A stretch of 64,000 bases of DNA, from the NCBI GenBank assembly GCA_016715205.1, contig JADKBC010000005.1, positions 62,001 through 126,000 on the forward strand, read 5' to 3'. Source of the DNA: Holophaga sp. GTDB lineage: Bacteria; Acidobacteriota; Holophagae; Holophagales; Holophagaceae. The notes beneath the pieces are model-generated. The model was not told the origin of the DNA and ran no database searches. It was given only the letters and a program-made list of their open reading frames with translations. Shown piece by piece: positions 35,122 to 45,329 of the stretch; position 1 is the stretch's first letter, and each line of letters begins with the position of its first letter. Both the position numbers and the translations under genes were made by a program.

Positions 35122-37097
35122 CGCACGTTGAAGCCAGGCTTGGCATCCTCTGGGGGGGCGATAAGATAGGGTTTGCTGGCGTTATCGCTCGCGCAGAGCA
35201 GCATGCCGTGACTCTCGATGCCCATCATGGCGCGAGGTGCCAGGTTGGCCACGACGACCACCCGTCGCCCCACGAGATCGGCGGGGGCATAAGCCTCCTT
35301 GATGCCACCCAGGATGGTGCGCTGCTCAAAGCCCAGGTCCACTTTCATCTTGATGAGCTTTTTGCTCTTGGGCACCTCTTCGGCCTCCAGGATCAGGCCC
35401 ACCCGCAGATCGGTCTTCGCAAAGGTGTCGTAGTCGATGTTTTCCTTAAGGGGCGGCACATCCAGGGGTTGCTCAACCACGGGGGCGGCACCCATTTCAG
35501 CGATTTTGATGGCTTCGATTTCCGTCATGGCAAGGTCCTTATCAATGCGTGCAAAAAGAGGTTTGGGATCCGAAACAGGCCCAGGTGCCAAACCCTGAAC
35601 ATCGAAATCGGCATACCGCAGGTCGCTGACAGCTCCCGGCAAGCCCAGGCTTTCCCAAAGTTTTTGACAGAGTTCAGGCATGACCGGAGCAGCCAGAACG
35701 GCAGCCAAGCGCAGCGCGCGATAAAGCAAAACCAGCACGGTATCCAGCTTTGCAGCGTTCGCCTCGTCCTTGGCCAATTTCCAGGGTTCTGCCTTCACGA
35801 TATAGCCGTCCAGATGGCGCAGGAAAGCCCAGAGGCCCTCCAGGGCCCCATTGAAATCATGGGCCTCGGCCTTCTTAAGATATTCCGGCGCGACACGGCT
35901 CAGATAGCTCTGAACTTCCAGATCCACTTCGTCAAAGGCGATGGGGGTGGGGACCACTCCGGCCCGATATCGCTGCAGCATGCTGATGCTGCGGGCCGCA
36001 AGATTACCTAGACCATTGGCCAGGTCCGCATTCAGGCGATCCATGAAGGCATCGAAGGAAAAAGCCCGATCGTGGCCAACCTGCATATCCCGCAGCAGGA
36101 AGAACCGTGCGGCATCGGTGCCGAAGTAGAGCAGTTCCTTGGGCCGAACAATGTTGCCCAGGGATTTGCTCATTTTCGTATCACCCATCAGCCACCAGCC
36201 GTGGGCCAGGATGGTCTCGGGCAGTTGTTTTCGGATGCGTGCGGGAAGTTCGCCATTCAAGTCATCGCCAGCCTCGCGGAACATGGCCATGAGAAAGGCG
36301 GGCCAGTAGATCGCATGGAAACGCAGGATGTCCTTGCCCACCAGCTGAACCTGGGGCGGCCAATGGCCGTCCTTGCAGGCGCTGAGGTAGTTCAGCAGCG
36401 CATCGAACCAGACATACACCACGTGCTTTTCATCGTTGGGCACGGGGATGCCCCAGGTTATGGAGGTGCGGCTGATGCTGAGATCCTGCAGGTTCCCTCG
36501 CTCCCCCCCTGGGCTCACGAACTGTTTCACTTCGTTGAGGCGGAATCCAGGTTGGACAAAATCCGGGTAGCGCTCATAGAGCTGGATGAGCCAGTTTTCG
36601 TAGGAAGACAGACGGAAGAAATAGCTCTCCTCCTCCAACTCCACCAACTGATGGGCCAGCCCCTGGGCTTGCATTTCTTTGGCCTGGATCTCCGTCACAT
36701 AGGCTTCGTCCGAAACGCTGTATAGGCCTTTGTAGGTGGCTTTGTAGATATCGCCCTTGGCCAGCAATTCCAGGAAACGCGCCTGCACGGTGGCCTTGTG
36801 CTGGGCATGGGTGGTACGCACGAAATAATCCACCGTGAGGCCCATGTGCTTCCAGAGATTCTCGAAATTCGGCGCGACTTCATCCACCAGTTGCTGTGGC
36901 GTGATGCCCCTGGTGGCGGCGGTCTTCTCGATTTTCTGGCCGTGTTCATCCGTGCCCGTAAGGAAGTACACATCCTCGCCCAGCATCCGGTGGTGACGGG
37001 CCAGCACATCGGCCAGCACGGTGGTGTAGGTGTGGCCGATATGGGGCTTATCGTTCACATAGTAGATGGGGGTGGTGATGTAGAAGGGCTTAGGCAC
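35118..37097 (-). CDS. metG: methionyl-tRNA synthetase with C-terminal tRNA-binding domain
   Basis: 659 residues from GTG 37097. Class I motifs: YITTPIYYVNDKPHIGHTYT (HIGH) and GDTKMSKSLGN (KMSKS). The zinc knuckle cysteines of the E. coli-type enzyme are absent, as in the short-insert branch. The C-terminal ~105 residues form an OB-fold tRNA-binding/dimerisation domain (FAKTDLRVGLILEAEEVPKS, NLAPRAMMGIESHGMLLCAS). It charges initiator and elongator tRNA-Met. GTG 37097 has CGGAG 6 bases before it; the longer frame from 37160 lacks support. It belongs to the long minus-strand gene run that begins with trp. Confidence 0.96.
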   Translation of the reverse strand: MPKPFYITTPIYYVNDKPHIGHTYTTVLADVLARHHRMLGEDVYFLTGTDEHGQKIEKTAATRGITPQQLVDEVAPNFENLWKHMGLTVDYFVRTTHAQHKATVQARFLELLAKGDIYKATYKGLYSVSDEAYVTEIQAKEMQAQGLAHQLVELEEESYFFRLSSYENWLIQLYERYPDFVQPGFRLNEVKQFVSPGGERGNLQDLSISRTSITWGIPVPNDEKHVVYVWFDALLNYLSACKDGHWPPQVQLVGKDILRFHAIYWPAFLMAMFREAGDDLNGELPARIRKQLPETILAHGWWLMGDTKMSKSLGNIVRPKELLYFGTDAARFFLLRDMQVGHDRAFSFDAFMDRLNADLANGLGNLAARSISMLQRYRAGVVPTPIAFDEVDLEVQSYLSRVAPEYLKKAEAHDFNGALEGLWAFLRHLDGYIVKAEPWKLAKDEANAAKLDTVLVLLYRALRLAAVLAAPVMPELCQKLWESLGLPGAVSDLRYADFDVQGLAPGPVSDPKPLFARIDKDLAMTEIEAIKIAEMGAAPVVEQPLDVPPLKENIDYDTFAKTDLRVGLILEAEEVPKSKKLIKMKVDLGFEQRTILGGIKEAYAPADLVGRRVVVVANLAPRAMMGIESHGMLLCASDNASKPYLIAPPEDAKPGFNVR

Positions 37098-37181
37098 ACG
37101 AGACTCCGAGCCTTTCAGTTTACAGGCCCAGCCCCTGGATCGAACCCTAGAAAAGCCCATTCAGCCCGGGGATTTCCAAGC

Positions 37182-37757
37182 TCACTGATTTGCCACCTGC
37201 CGCTTCCAGCAATCCAGCACGTGATCGTCCACCCGCCCAATGGCCTGCATGAAGGCGTACATGATGGTCGGGCCCACAAAGCGGAAGCCCCGCTTTTTGA
37301 GGGCCTTGCTGAGGGCCTCGGCTTCAGGCGTGACCGCGGGAACCTCAGCCAGGGTGGCCCAATGATTGACCCGTGGCACCGAACCCAGGTGGAGATCCAG
37401 AAACGCATCAAAGCTGCCAAAGTCCCTTTGCGCCTCAAGAAATGCGCAGGCGTTGTCGCGGACAGACCAAACCTTTAAGCGATTTCGGACAATGCCTTCA
37501 TCCTGCAGGAGGCCTTCCAATTGGGCGTCAGAGAACCCTGCCACGGCAGTTGGATCGAAGTTTGCAAAACACCGCCGGTAGCCTTCTCGTTTGCGAAGAA
37601 TGGTGAGCCAGCTGAGCCCCGCCTGGGCGCCTTCCAGAACCAGGAGCTCAAAGAGCCGTTGTTCATCGTGCTGGGGCACGCCCCATTCGTGATCGTGGTA
37701 TTCCCGATAGAGGGATTCAGAGGTGCACCAGCCGCATCGGGTTCGTTCCATGGCCAC
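37182..37757 (-). CDS. tag: DNA-3-methyladenine glycosylase I
   Basis: 191 residues. RCGWCTSESLYREYHDHEWG at the N-terminus holds the zinc-ligand Cys and His and the family's DxEWG; HDEQRLFELLVLEGAQAGLS, NRLKVWSVRDNA and GRVDDHVLDC (second His and Cys zinc ligands) follow. Tag removes 3-methyladenine from alkylated DNA. It lies 40 bases after aroF and 84 before metG, all on the minus strand, alongside the AP endonuclease gene xth that would act next in base excision repair. ATG 37751, two codons in, is an alternative start. Confidence 0.95.
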   Translation of the reverse strand: MAMERTRCGWCTSESLYREYHDHEWGVPQHDEQRLFELLVLEGAQAGLSWLTILRKREGYRRCFANFDPTAVAGFSDAQLEGLLQDEGIVRNRLKVWSVRDNACAFLEAQRDFGSFDAFLDLHLGSVPRVNHWATLAEVPAVTPEAEALSKALKKRGFRFVGPTIMYAFMQAIGRVDDHVLDCWKRQVANQ

Positions 37758-37797
37758 TCCAGGGTGCGATCAAGCTACCGGATCCCTTCGCCTATTT

Positions 37798-38811
37798 TCA
37801 ACTCAACTCCCGCCCGATGGCCCGGGCGATGCCATCCAGTTCTCGCACCAGTTGGGTGAGCTGCTCGGGATAAAGGGCCTGGGGGCCATCGGAGAGGGCT
37901 TCTTCCGGGCAGGTGTGGAATTCCACGATGGCGCCATCCGCCCCGGCGGCAATGCCCGCCCGCGCCAGGGGAATGACCTTGTCCCGCACGCCGATGGCAT
38001 GGCTGGGATCCACGATGATGGGCAAGTGGGTCATTTCCCGCAGCACAGGCACCGCACTCACATCGAAGGTGTTGCGGGTGGCCGTCTCGAAGGTGCGAAT
38101 GCCCCGCTCGCAGAGGATCACCTGCTCGTTGCCACCCGCCATCACATATTCCGCCGCCATCAGCCATTCCTGCAGGGTGGCGCTGAGGCCGCGCTTCAGG
38201 AGCACAGGTTTGTTCAATTTGCCAAGGGCGGCGAGTAACGAAAAATTCTGCATGTTGCGAGCGCCCACCTGGATCAGGTCCACATGCTCTGTAATCGCAG
38301 GGATCTGGCTGGCATCCATCACTTCGCTCACCACCGCCAAATCATGGGCCTCGCCCGCTTCCTTCAGGAAGGCCAAGCCTTGCTCACCCAGCCCCTGGAA
38401 GGCGTAGGGGCTGGTGCGTGGCTTGTAGGCGCCGCCGCGCAGGATCGGAATGCCCGCCGCTTTCACCAACCGCGCCATCTCGAAAATGTGCGCGCGACTT
38501 TCCACCGCACAGGGTCCGGCCATCAGCACCACGGCCCGGCCACCGATTTCCGCGCTGCCCACCCGAACCAGGGTCGGCTGGGGATGGAAGGCACGATTGG
38601 CCAAACGGTAGGGCTCGGGCATGGGCACCAGTTTCCTGACGCCCGGCAGTTTCGCCAATTCGGCGCGAGTCTTGGCATCCATGATTTCGACCAGCCCGAT
38701 GGCTGCGCCATCGTGCCCTGCCGCGTGGGGCACAAGGCCCATGCGTGCGAGGCGATCCTTGAGCGCCTCGATGGTTTCCGGGGAGGCCTGGGCATCCAGA
38801 ATCAACAGCAT
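37798..38811 (-). CDS. aroF: 3-deoxy-7-phosphoheptulonate synthase, type I-beta
   Basis: 337 residues. A ~70-residue N-terminal ferredoxin-like regulatory domain precedes the KDO8P-like barrel: VLMAGPCAVESRAHIFEMA, LRGGAYKPRTSPYAFQGLG, QVGARNMQNF, LLKRGLSATLQEWLMAAEY, CERGIRTFETATRNTFD and VDPSHAIG. It condenses phosphoenolpyruvate and erythrose-4-phosphate, the first shikimate step. It overlaps trpA by 10 bases, so aromatic-pathway entry is coexpressed with tryptophan synthesis and probably shares the attenuator. Confidence 0.96.
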   Translation of the reverse strand: MLLILDAQASPETIEALKDRLARMGLVPHAAGHDGAAIGLVEIMDAKTRAELAKLPGVRKLVPMPEPYRLANRAFHPQPTLVRVGSAEIGGRAVVLMAGPCAVESRAHIFEMARLVKAAGIPILRGGAYKPRTSPYAFQGLGEQGLAFLKEAGEAHDLAVVSEVMDASQIPAITEHVDLIQVGARNMQNFSLLAALGKLNKPVLLKRGLSATLQEWLMAAEYVMAGGNEQVILCERGIRTFETATRNTFDVSAVPVLREMTHLPIIVDPSHAIGVRDKVIPLARAGIAAGADGAIVEFHTCPEEALSDGPQALYPEQLTQLVRELDGIARAIGRELS

Positions 38812-39605
38812 GGGGCACCCATGGCATCTAGGGCCTTCCGAAAGGGCCGCAGGAAGGCTTCGGCGGCACCCGGAAGCTTGGCGGGATCCGCAGCCTCCAG
38901 CGCCTTTGCCAACGCGCTGCCCAGAATGACGCCATCACACACAGAGGCGAGTTCGGGCACCTGCTCGGGCCGAGACACGCCAAAGCCGGCGAGCACGGGC
39001 AACCCGGAATGCTGTTTCGCCCTGGCCAAGAACACGGGAACGTTTTTGCTCAGGGCGTCCCGCGTGCCCGTGACCCCCAACACGGACACCGCGTACAGAA
39101 AGGGTGCACCCCGTTCTCCCAAGGCCTCCAAACGGGGGATGGGTGTATTCGGCGCCGCAAAGGGAATCAAAGGTGGCAGCCCCGGTGCCTGGAGCAGACC
39201 TTCGCATTCCGGCGGCAGGTCGGGAATCAGAAGCCCGGCAATGCCTGCGGCTGAAGCCTTGCTCGCAAACCGTTCCCGCCCCATGGCCAGAATCGGATTG
39301 ACGTACCCCATGAGCACCAACGGCACCGTGGGTCGGCGTTCCTGAAATTGCCCGGCGATTTCCAGCGTCGTTTCCAGGTTCATCCCCGCCCGCAGCGCGC
39401 GAATCGAGGCAGCCTGTAGCACTGGCCCATCCGCCAATGGATCGGAAAAGGGGACGCCCAGTTCGATAAGGTCCGCTCCCGCATCTGCCAGCGCTTCGAG
39501 AATGGCAAGGGTGGCCTCTGGATTCGGGAAACCTGCGCAGAGGTAGGGTGCCAAAAGTTTTTGCCCGGAGACAACGCGCTCAGAGATAAAGGCCGATAGG
39601 TCCAC
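38802..39605 (-). CDS. trpA: tryptophan synthase alpha chain
   Basis: 267 residues from GTG 39605, which has AAGGAG 8 bases upstream and overlaps the trpB end by 26 bases. Motifs: APYLCAGFPNPEATLAILEA, ADLIELGVPFSDPLADGPV (catalytic Glu and Asp), LMGYVNPILAMG, GLLIPDLPPEE-like segment, YAVSVLGVTGTR, GFGVSRPEQV and GVILGSALAKAL. It cleaves indole-3-glycerol phosphate and passes indole to TrpB. The frame open further upstream is a shadow of trpB. Confidence 0.96.
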   Translation of the reverse strand: MDLSAFISERVVSGQKLLAPYLCAGFPNPEATLAILEALADAGADLIELGVPFSDPLADGPVLQAASIRALRAGMNLETTLEIAGQFQERRPTVPLVLMGYVNPILAMGRERFASKASAAGIAGLLIPDLPPECEGLLQAPGLPPLIPFAAPNTPIPRLEALGERGAPFLYAVSVLGVTGTRDALSKNVPVFLARAKQHSGLPVLAGFGVSRPEQVPELASVCDGVILGSALAKALEAADPAKLPGAAEAFLRPFRKALDAMGAPCC

Positions 39606-40803
39606 GGGAAGGCTCCTTTTGGGTTCGCAGAAGGTATTCGTCCAAATCCTTGTCGCCCCGCCCGGACAGGCAGAGCAGAACGGGTTCATTGGACAGTTGG
39701 CCAGCTTGGCGCAGCAGCCAGGCCAGGGCATGGGCGCTTTCGAAGGCGGGAATGATGCCCTCAAGCTCGCTGAGCAGTTCGAAGGCGCGCAGGGCTTCGT
39801 CATCCGTCGCGCTCTCGTACCGCACACGGCCCGTTTCCTTCAAGAAAGCATGTTCAGGCCCCACGCCGGGATAATCCAGGCCCGCCGAAATGGAGTGGGC
39901 TTCCTGGATCTGCCCGTCCGCATCCTGCAGCAGATAACTCATGGCCCCATGCAGCACACCGGGCCTGCCCAGCGTCAGTGTGGCGGCGTGAAGGCCCGTG
40001 TCCAGGCCCTTCCCGGCGGCTTCCACACCAATGAGCTGCACACGTTCGTCCGGGATGAAGGCGTGAAACAGGCCCATGGCATTGCTGCCGCCGCCCACAC
40101 AGGCAATGGCCAGGGATGGCAGGCGACCCGCCACCGCAAGGGATTGCTCCCGCGCTTCGCGGCCGATCACGGACTGGAAATCCCGCACCATGGTGGGATA
40201 GGGATGGGGCCCCACCACGCTTCCAATCAGGTAGAAGGTGTCTTCCACGTTGGCCACCCAATCGCGAATGGCTTCGTTGGTGGCGTCTTTCAGGGTGCGC
40301 GTGCCGCTTCGAGCCGGGATTACCCGGGCACCCATGAGTTCCATGCGCCGCACGTTGAGTTGCTGACGGCGAATATCTTCTTCGCCCATATGCACTTCGC
40401 AGCGCAGTCCCAGCCGCGCCGCGGCGGCGGCCGTGGCCACCCCATGCTGGCCCGCGCCGGTTTCTGCGATCACTCGGGTTTTGCCCATGCGCTTGGCGAG
40501 CAGCATCTGGCCAAGGGTGTTATTGATCTTATGGGCGCCCGTGTGGTTGAGATCTTCGCGTTTCAATAGCACCGGGGCGCCGATCCGTGCCGACAATCGA
40601 AGGGCGGGGTAGAGCGGCGTGGGTCGGCAGGTGAAGGTGGTCAGAGCTTCCCGGAATTCAGTCTCGAACGTGGGATCCTGCCGGGCTTCCGCATAGGCGG
40701 CTTCCAGCTCTGCCAAGGCTGGCCGGAGGGTTTCAGGCACAAAGCTTCCTCCGAAGGCGCCGAAATAACCTTTCGCATCGGGCAGGGCATTCAGAACAGG
40801 CAT
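39580..40803 (-). CDS. trpB: tryptophan synthase beta chain
   Basis: 407 residues. YFGAFGGSFVPETLRPALAE start, LKREDLNHTGAHKINNTLGQ with the pyridoxal-phosphate Lys, ETGAGQHGVATAAAAARLGL, CVGGGSNAMGLFHAFI phosphate-binding loop, and LLCLSGRGDKDLDEYL at the end. It makes tryptophan from indole and serine in the alpha2beta2 complex. ATG 40803 overlaps the trpF end by 13 bases. Confidence 0.97.
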   Translation of the reverse strand: MPVLNALPDAKGYFGAFGGSFVPETLRPALAELEAAYAEARQDPTFETEFREALTTFTCRPTPLYPALRLSARIGAPVLLKREDLNHTGAHKINNTLGQMLLAKRMGKTRVIAETGAGQHGVATAAAAARLGLRCEVHMGEEDIRRQQLNVRRMELMGARVIPARSGTRTLKDATNEAIRDWVANVEDTFYLIGSVVGPHPYPTMVRDFQSVIGREAREQSLAVAGRLPSLAIACVGGGSNAMGLFHAFIPDERVQLIGVEAAGKGLDTGLHAATLTLGRPGVLHGAMSYLLQDADGQIQEAHSISAGLDYPGVGPEHAFLKETGRVRYESATDDEALRAFELLSELEGIIPAFESAHALAWLLRQAGQLSNEPVLLCLSGRGDKDLDEYLLRTQKEPSRGPIGLYL

Positions 40804-41420
40804 GGTCGTTCTCCATGGTTGGGAAGGCGTTGAAAAAGGGTGCGGAGGCGAACGGGATCCTTGAGACCGGGGGTGGATTCCAGTCCGCTGCTGAGATCCA
40901 GGCCCCGCGGTAAAACCACTTCGAGTGCCTCGCACACGTTCTCTGGATGCAGTCCACCGGCCAGGAGCAGGGGATGGCGCTTGGCCAGGTCCCGAGCCAA
41001 AAGCCAATCAGCCTGAAAGCCGGTACCACCCGGTAGGGTTGGATGGGAGGCATCGAGCAGAAAGGCCGCAACCTGGAAACTGCGCAGCCGGCCTTCATCC
41101 GCTTCCTCGGCCCGGATGGCCTTGATCACCGGACGTGTGAGCTGGGACACCATCTCGGGGGTTTCCTGACCATGCAACTGGACGGCGGAGAGGCCCACGG
41201 CATCGGCAATGTCTTCGATTTCGGCGACCATGCGATTCACGAAGACGCCCACCAGATAGGCATCTGCGGGCAATTCAGCACGGATTCGCGCAGCCTGGGC
41301 TGCCGTCACCGAGCGTGGACTGGCGGGATGGAACACAAAGCCAAGGGCGGCAGCGCCCAGTTCCCAGGCCAGTTGCGCATCTTCCACGCGCGTGAGGCCG
41401 CACACCTTAACGGCAGGCAT
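40791..41420 (-). CDS. trpF: phosphoribosylanthranilate isomerase
   Basis: 209 residues from ATG 41420: VKVCGLTRVEDAQLAWELGA (catalytic Cys), LGFVFHPASPRSVTAAQA, VGVFVNRM, VQLHGQE, FLLDASHPTLPGGTGFQADW (catalytic Asp) and LAGGLHPENVCEAL with DLSSGLESTPGLKDP. It performs the Amadori rearrangement to CdRP. It overlaps trpC and trpB at its two ends. Confidence 0.96.
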   Translation of the reverse strand: MPAVKVCGLTRVEDAQLAWELGAAALGFVFHPASPRSVTAAQAARIRAELPADAYLVGVFVNRMVAEIEDIADAVGLSAVQLHGQETPEMVSQLTRPVIKAIRAEEADEGRLRSFQVAAFLLDASHPTLPGGTGFQADWLLARDLAKRHPLLLAGGLHPENVCEALEVVLPRGLDLSSGLESTPGLKDPVRLRTLFQRLPNHGERPCLF

Positions 41421-42198
41421 GGCATTCCTCCAGGAGTTGTGCCAAACCTTGCCCAGGATCGGGAAGCCCCATGAAGGCAGTGCCCACCAGCACGGCGTCA
41501 TAGCCGAGCTCAGCCATGCGGCGGAAATCCGCTGCCGATTTCAAACCGCTTTCAGCCACCTTCACACAGGCCACTGGCAGGCTGGAAACGAGGTGCCCGC
41601 TCAACCCTGCATCCATTTCCAAGGTGTCGAGGTTGCGATGGTTCACTCCCACCAGATCCAGGTCGAGGCCATCCACTTTGGCCAAATCCTCCGGATGATG
41701 CAGTTCCATGAGCGTGGCCAACCCCAGTTCCCGCGCGGTATGCAGCATGATCTTGAGTTCATCCCGGGTCAGGGACTGGGCGATGAGCAGCACGGCATCG
41801 GCACCGGCTTCGCGCATTTCCAGCAGATCGTAGGGATCCACAAAGAAGCCCTTGGCCAGGATCGGCAGCGGGCAAGCGGCCTTGGCCCGGTCCAAGAAAC
41901 CGATCTCGCCGCCAAAATGGCGCGCATCCACCAGCACTGAAAGGGCCGCGGCACCTGCGCGGTGGTAGCCCATGGCCACGGCTTCCACATCGCGCAAGGA
42001 TCTGAGTTCACCCTGCGAAGGCGAATGGAATTTGATCTCGGCAATGACGGCGGGACGCCCGCCCCGCAACGCGTCCGCGAGATTCCGGGTCGGGGGCAAT
42101 CCTTTCAACTTGGACCGAAGGGAGGCCTCGGGCCTATGGAGTTTGCGTGCAGCGGTTTCACCACGCCGAAAAATGAGATGCTCAGACAGCCAGGTCAT
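41407..42198 (-). CDS. trpC: indole-3-glycerol phosphate synthase
   Basis: 263 residues from ATG 42198. PAVIAEIKFHSPSQGEL (catalytic Lys; the usual KxxSPSxG reads KFHSPSQG), LSVLVDARHFGGEIGFL, ILAKGFFVDPYDLLEMREAG, ADAVLLIAQSL, LATLMELHHPEDL, VGVNHRNLDTLEMD and KVAESGLKSAAD. It closes the indole ring from CdRP. The trpD stop lies 17 bases inside its start; the longer upstream frame is a trpD shadow. Confidence 0.96.
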   Translation of the reverse strand: MTWLSEHLIFRRGETAARKLHRPEASLRSKLKGLPPTRNLADALRGGRPAVIAEIKFHSPSQGELRSLRDVEAVAMGYHRAGAAALSVLVDARHFGGEIGFLDRAKAACPLPILAKGFFVDPYDLLEMREAGADAVLLIAQSLTRDELKIMLHTARELGLATLMELHHPEDLAKVDGLDLDLVGVNHRNLDTLEMDAGLSGHLVSSLPVACVKVAESGLKSAADFRRMAELGYDAVLVGTAFMGLPDPGQGLAQLLEECHACR

Positions 42199-43209
42199 GG
42201 GCCTGCTCCTGGGAAAAGCCCCGCAGGGCCTGGAGTTTGGCCAGGGCATGCCCCGCCTGCAGGGACGCCTTGGCGCAGGCAAAACCTTCCCGCAAATCCT
42301 TCGCAGCTCCTGCAATCCAGAGCGCGCAGGCGGCATTGGCGCAGATTGCTTCTGCCAAGCCACTGGCTTCGCCTTCCAGGACGGCCTGGATTCGGCCCGC
42401 ATTGAAGGCGGCATCGCCACCTTTCAATACGTCGGGTGGCAGAAGGTGGGTTCCAAACAGCTCCGGTGCCAACTCCAGGGCTTCCAATTCGCCATCCTCA
42501 ACCTTGATGCCGAGGGCTGGCGCCGTGAGGCTCACCTCATCGTAGGGACCTGGGGTATGCACCACCAAGGCTCGTTCCACGCGCAGTTGCAACAGCACCT
42601 GGGCTACGGTTTCCAGGGCCTCCAAGCTTGGCACGCCAATGACCTGGCGGCGCACCCGGGCAGGGTTGCACAGGGGCCCTAACAGATTGAAGGCGGTCCG
42701 AAAGCCCAGCTGGCGACGCACGGGACCAATGCGAGCAAACAAGGGATGGTGGGCCGGGGCATAGATGAAGCCCAGCCCGAATTCCCGCAGGGCGCGTTCC
42801 GCCGACAACGGATCCCGTGAGGGCGCGATGCCGAGGGCCGCGAGCACATCGGCGCTGCCAATGGGGCTCGAAACGCCATGGTTGCCGTGCTTGGCCACGG
42901 GCACTCCAGCCCCTGCCACCACAAAGGCCGCGGCGGTGGAAAGGTTGACGGTGCCCTGCCCGTCCCCGCCAGTGCCGCATAGATCCACCGCCGCAAGCCC
43001 CGCCGCATTCACGGGAATCAGGTGTTCCCGCAGCACATCCACAAAGCCCAACAGCACGGGCACGCTTTCTCCCCGGATGCGAAGTGCGGTCAACGCGGCG
43101 GCCAGCAGTTCCGGCCCCACTTCGCCCGAGGCGAAGGCCCGCAGCAGATCTGCGGCCTGTTCGCGGCTAACGGGTTCGCCCAGAACGGCGTTTTGCAAAA
43201 GTTGGGTAT

Positions 43210-43213
<4 letters not shown>
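42182..43213 (-). CDS. trpD: anthranilate phosphoribosyltransferase
   Basis: 343 residues from ATG 43213. DLCGTGGDGQGTVNLSTAAA is the PRPP-binding signature, then VAKHGNHGVSSPIGSADVL, FIYAPAHHPLFARIGPVRRQ, RTAFNLLGPLCNPARV and VVHTPGPYDEVSL. It adds the phosphoribosyl group to anthranilate. It overlaps trpG by 4 bases (ATGA). It is separate from trpG, not fused as in enterobacteria. Confidence 0.97.
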
Positions 43214-43797
<584 letters not shown>

Positions 43798-43801
43798 GGC
43801 C

Positions 43802-45244
43802 CTACTCCTGAATGGCCGCGGCCAGAGGCGCGAGCTTGTGACGGCATTCATCGAATTCGCGGTCGGCGATGGAATCCGCTACGATGCCCGCCCCGGCTTG
43901 CAGTTGGGCACGCCCATCCTTGATCACAGCAGTGCGGATGGCGATGCAGGTGTCGAGGTTGCCGCGGTAGTCGAAATAGCCAACAGCGCCACTGTAAACG
44001 CCGCGCCCGGGACCTTCCAGATCGTGAATAAGTTCCATGGCGCGAATCTTGGGCGCACCGCTCACGGTGCCCGCGGGGAAGGCCGCAAAGAGTGCATCCA
44101 CCGGATGAGCATCGGGCCGCAGTGTGCCAATCACGCTGCTTACCAAGTGCAGCACATGGCTGTAGGCCTCCACTTGCCGGAAGGAGGCCACCCGGACACT
44201 GCCATAGGTGGCAAAACGACCCACATCGTTGCGTCCGAGATCCACCAGCATCACGTGTTCGGCGGCCTCCTTGGGGTCTTCCAGCAGTTCCTTGCGGAGG
44301 GCTTCATCGGCCTCGGGTGTGGCGCCCCGAGGTCGGGTGCCCGCGATGGGACGCACCTCAATGGCGCCGTTTTCCACCCGCACGAGCATTTCCGGCGAGG
44401 CGCCCAGAATCACAGCTTCGGGTTGATCCAGGAAAAAGTGGTAGGGCGATGGGTTGCCCATCCGCAGACGGCGGTACACATCCAGGGGATCACCCGTGAA
44501 ATCCAGAATCTCCTGACAGGAAAGCACCACTTGGAACACATCCCCGGCCCGAATATGGGCCTGGGCTTTTTGCACGGCCGCGGCGTAGGCCGCTCGCCCG
44601 GGCAGTTCAGGCGCACTACCGGCCGCTTCCGTGGCCTTGAGCGGGGCGGCGGTGGTGGTCAGAACCAAACCAGCCAAACGCTCAAGACGGGCCTGGGCAT
44701 CCCGGCGGGCAGCCCCCTCGGATTCATGTTCATCGAGCACCGCATTGGCCAGCAGGGTCACCTGGCTGCGCACATGGTCATAGACCAGCAGATCGTCGAA
44801 CCGCTCCAGGATGGCATCAGGGAGGGCAAAGGGATCCGGTTTCACGGGCAGCTTTTCCACGGCCGCGGCACAGGCATAGCCCAGATAGCCCACGTAGCCA
44901 CCGGCAAACCGAGGTAAGTCGCGGCTTTCCTGCACCTGAAAGGCGGCCAAACGGGCTTTCAAAATTTCAGGAAGGCTGCCTTCAAGCGCTTCCTCCACGC
45001 CATTCTGCTGGCGAAACACCTTGCCACCCCGCGCCACCAAGCGTTCCCTCGGCTGGAAGCCCAGGATGCTATACCGGGCCACGTGGCGGCCCCCTTCCAC
45101 GCTCTCCAGCAGAAAGCCCTTGAGGCCAATCTTCCGGGCAGCCACCAGGATGCCCACGGGCGTGAGCGTGTCCGCCGCCATGGTGCGATGCAGGGGAATC
45201 AGGTTGGCGATTTGTTTCTGGGTTTGAGAAGTGGAAAGCGGCAT
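43802..45244 (-). CDS. trpE: anthranilate synthase component I
   Basis: 480 residues from ATG 45244. The N-terminal feedback site GFLLESVEGGRHVARYSILG contains the LLES motif that binds tryptophan. The chorismate-binding domain has GDVFQVVLSCQEILDF, NPSPYHFFLD, GASPEMLVRVENG, IAGTRPRG, EHVMLVDLGRNDVGRFA, FPAGTVSGAPKIRAMELI and GAGIVADSIADREFDEC. It converts chorismate to anthranilate using ammonia from TrpG. It lies 35 bases after an attenuator terminator that controls entry into the operon. Confidence 0.97.
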   Translation of the reverse strand: MPLSTSQTQKQIANLIPLHRTMAADTLTPVGILVAARKIGLKGFLLESVEGGRHVARYSILGFQPRERLVARGGKVFRQQNGVEEALEGSLPEILKARLAAFQVQESRDLPRFAGGYVGYLGYACAAAVEKLPVKPDPFALPDAILERFDDLLVYDHVRSQVTLLANAVLDEHESEGAARRDAQARLERLAGLVLTTTAAPLKATEAAGSAPELPGRAAYAAAVQKAQAHIRAGDVFQVVLSCQEILDFTGDPLDVYRRLRMGNPSPYHFFLDQPEAVILGASPEMLVRVENGAIEVRPIAGTRPRGATPEADEALRKELLEDPKEAAEHVMLVDLGRNDVGRFATYGSVRVASFRQVEAYSHVLHLVSSVIGTLRPDAHPVDALFAAFPAGTVSGAPKIRAMELIHDLEGPGRGVYSGAVGYFDYRGNLDTCIAIRTAVIKDGRAQLQAGAGIVADSIADREFDECRHKLAPLAAAIQE

Positions 45245-45278
45245 GTGGGACTCCGAATAGGGGTTTTCGGGCAAATGC

Positions 45279-45309
45279 AAAAAGGCCCGCCGATGATGCC
45301 GGCGGGCCT
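45279..45309 (-). terminator. trp attenuator terminator (3:4 hairpin)
   Basis: On the minus strand a 10-bp stem AGGCCCGCCG / CGGCGGGCCT with a 7-base loop is followed directly by TTTTT. It lies between the trp leader peptide and trpE. Its 5' arm (segment 3) can instead pair with segment 2 at 45359-45368 in 9 of 10 positions, the antiterminator. Confidence 0.9.
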
Positions 45310-45329
45310 CGAATCGCGCTTTGCGTAGT

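Noticed and set aside
37097..37160. ATG 37160 as the metG start
   Set aside because: The extra 21 residues are unlike the family and lack a ribosome site, while GTG 37097 has CGGAG at good spacing.
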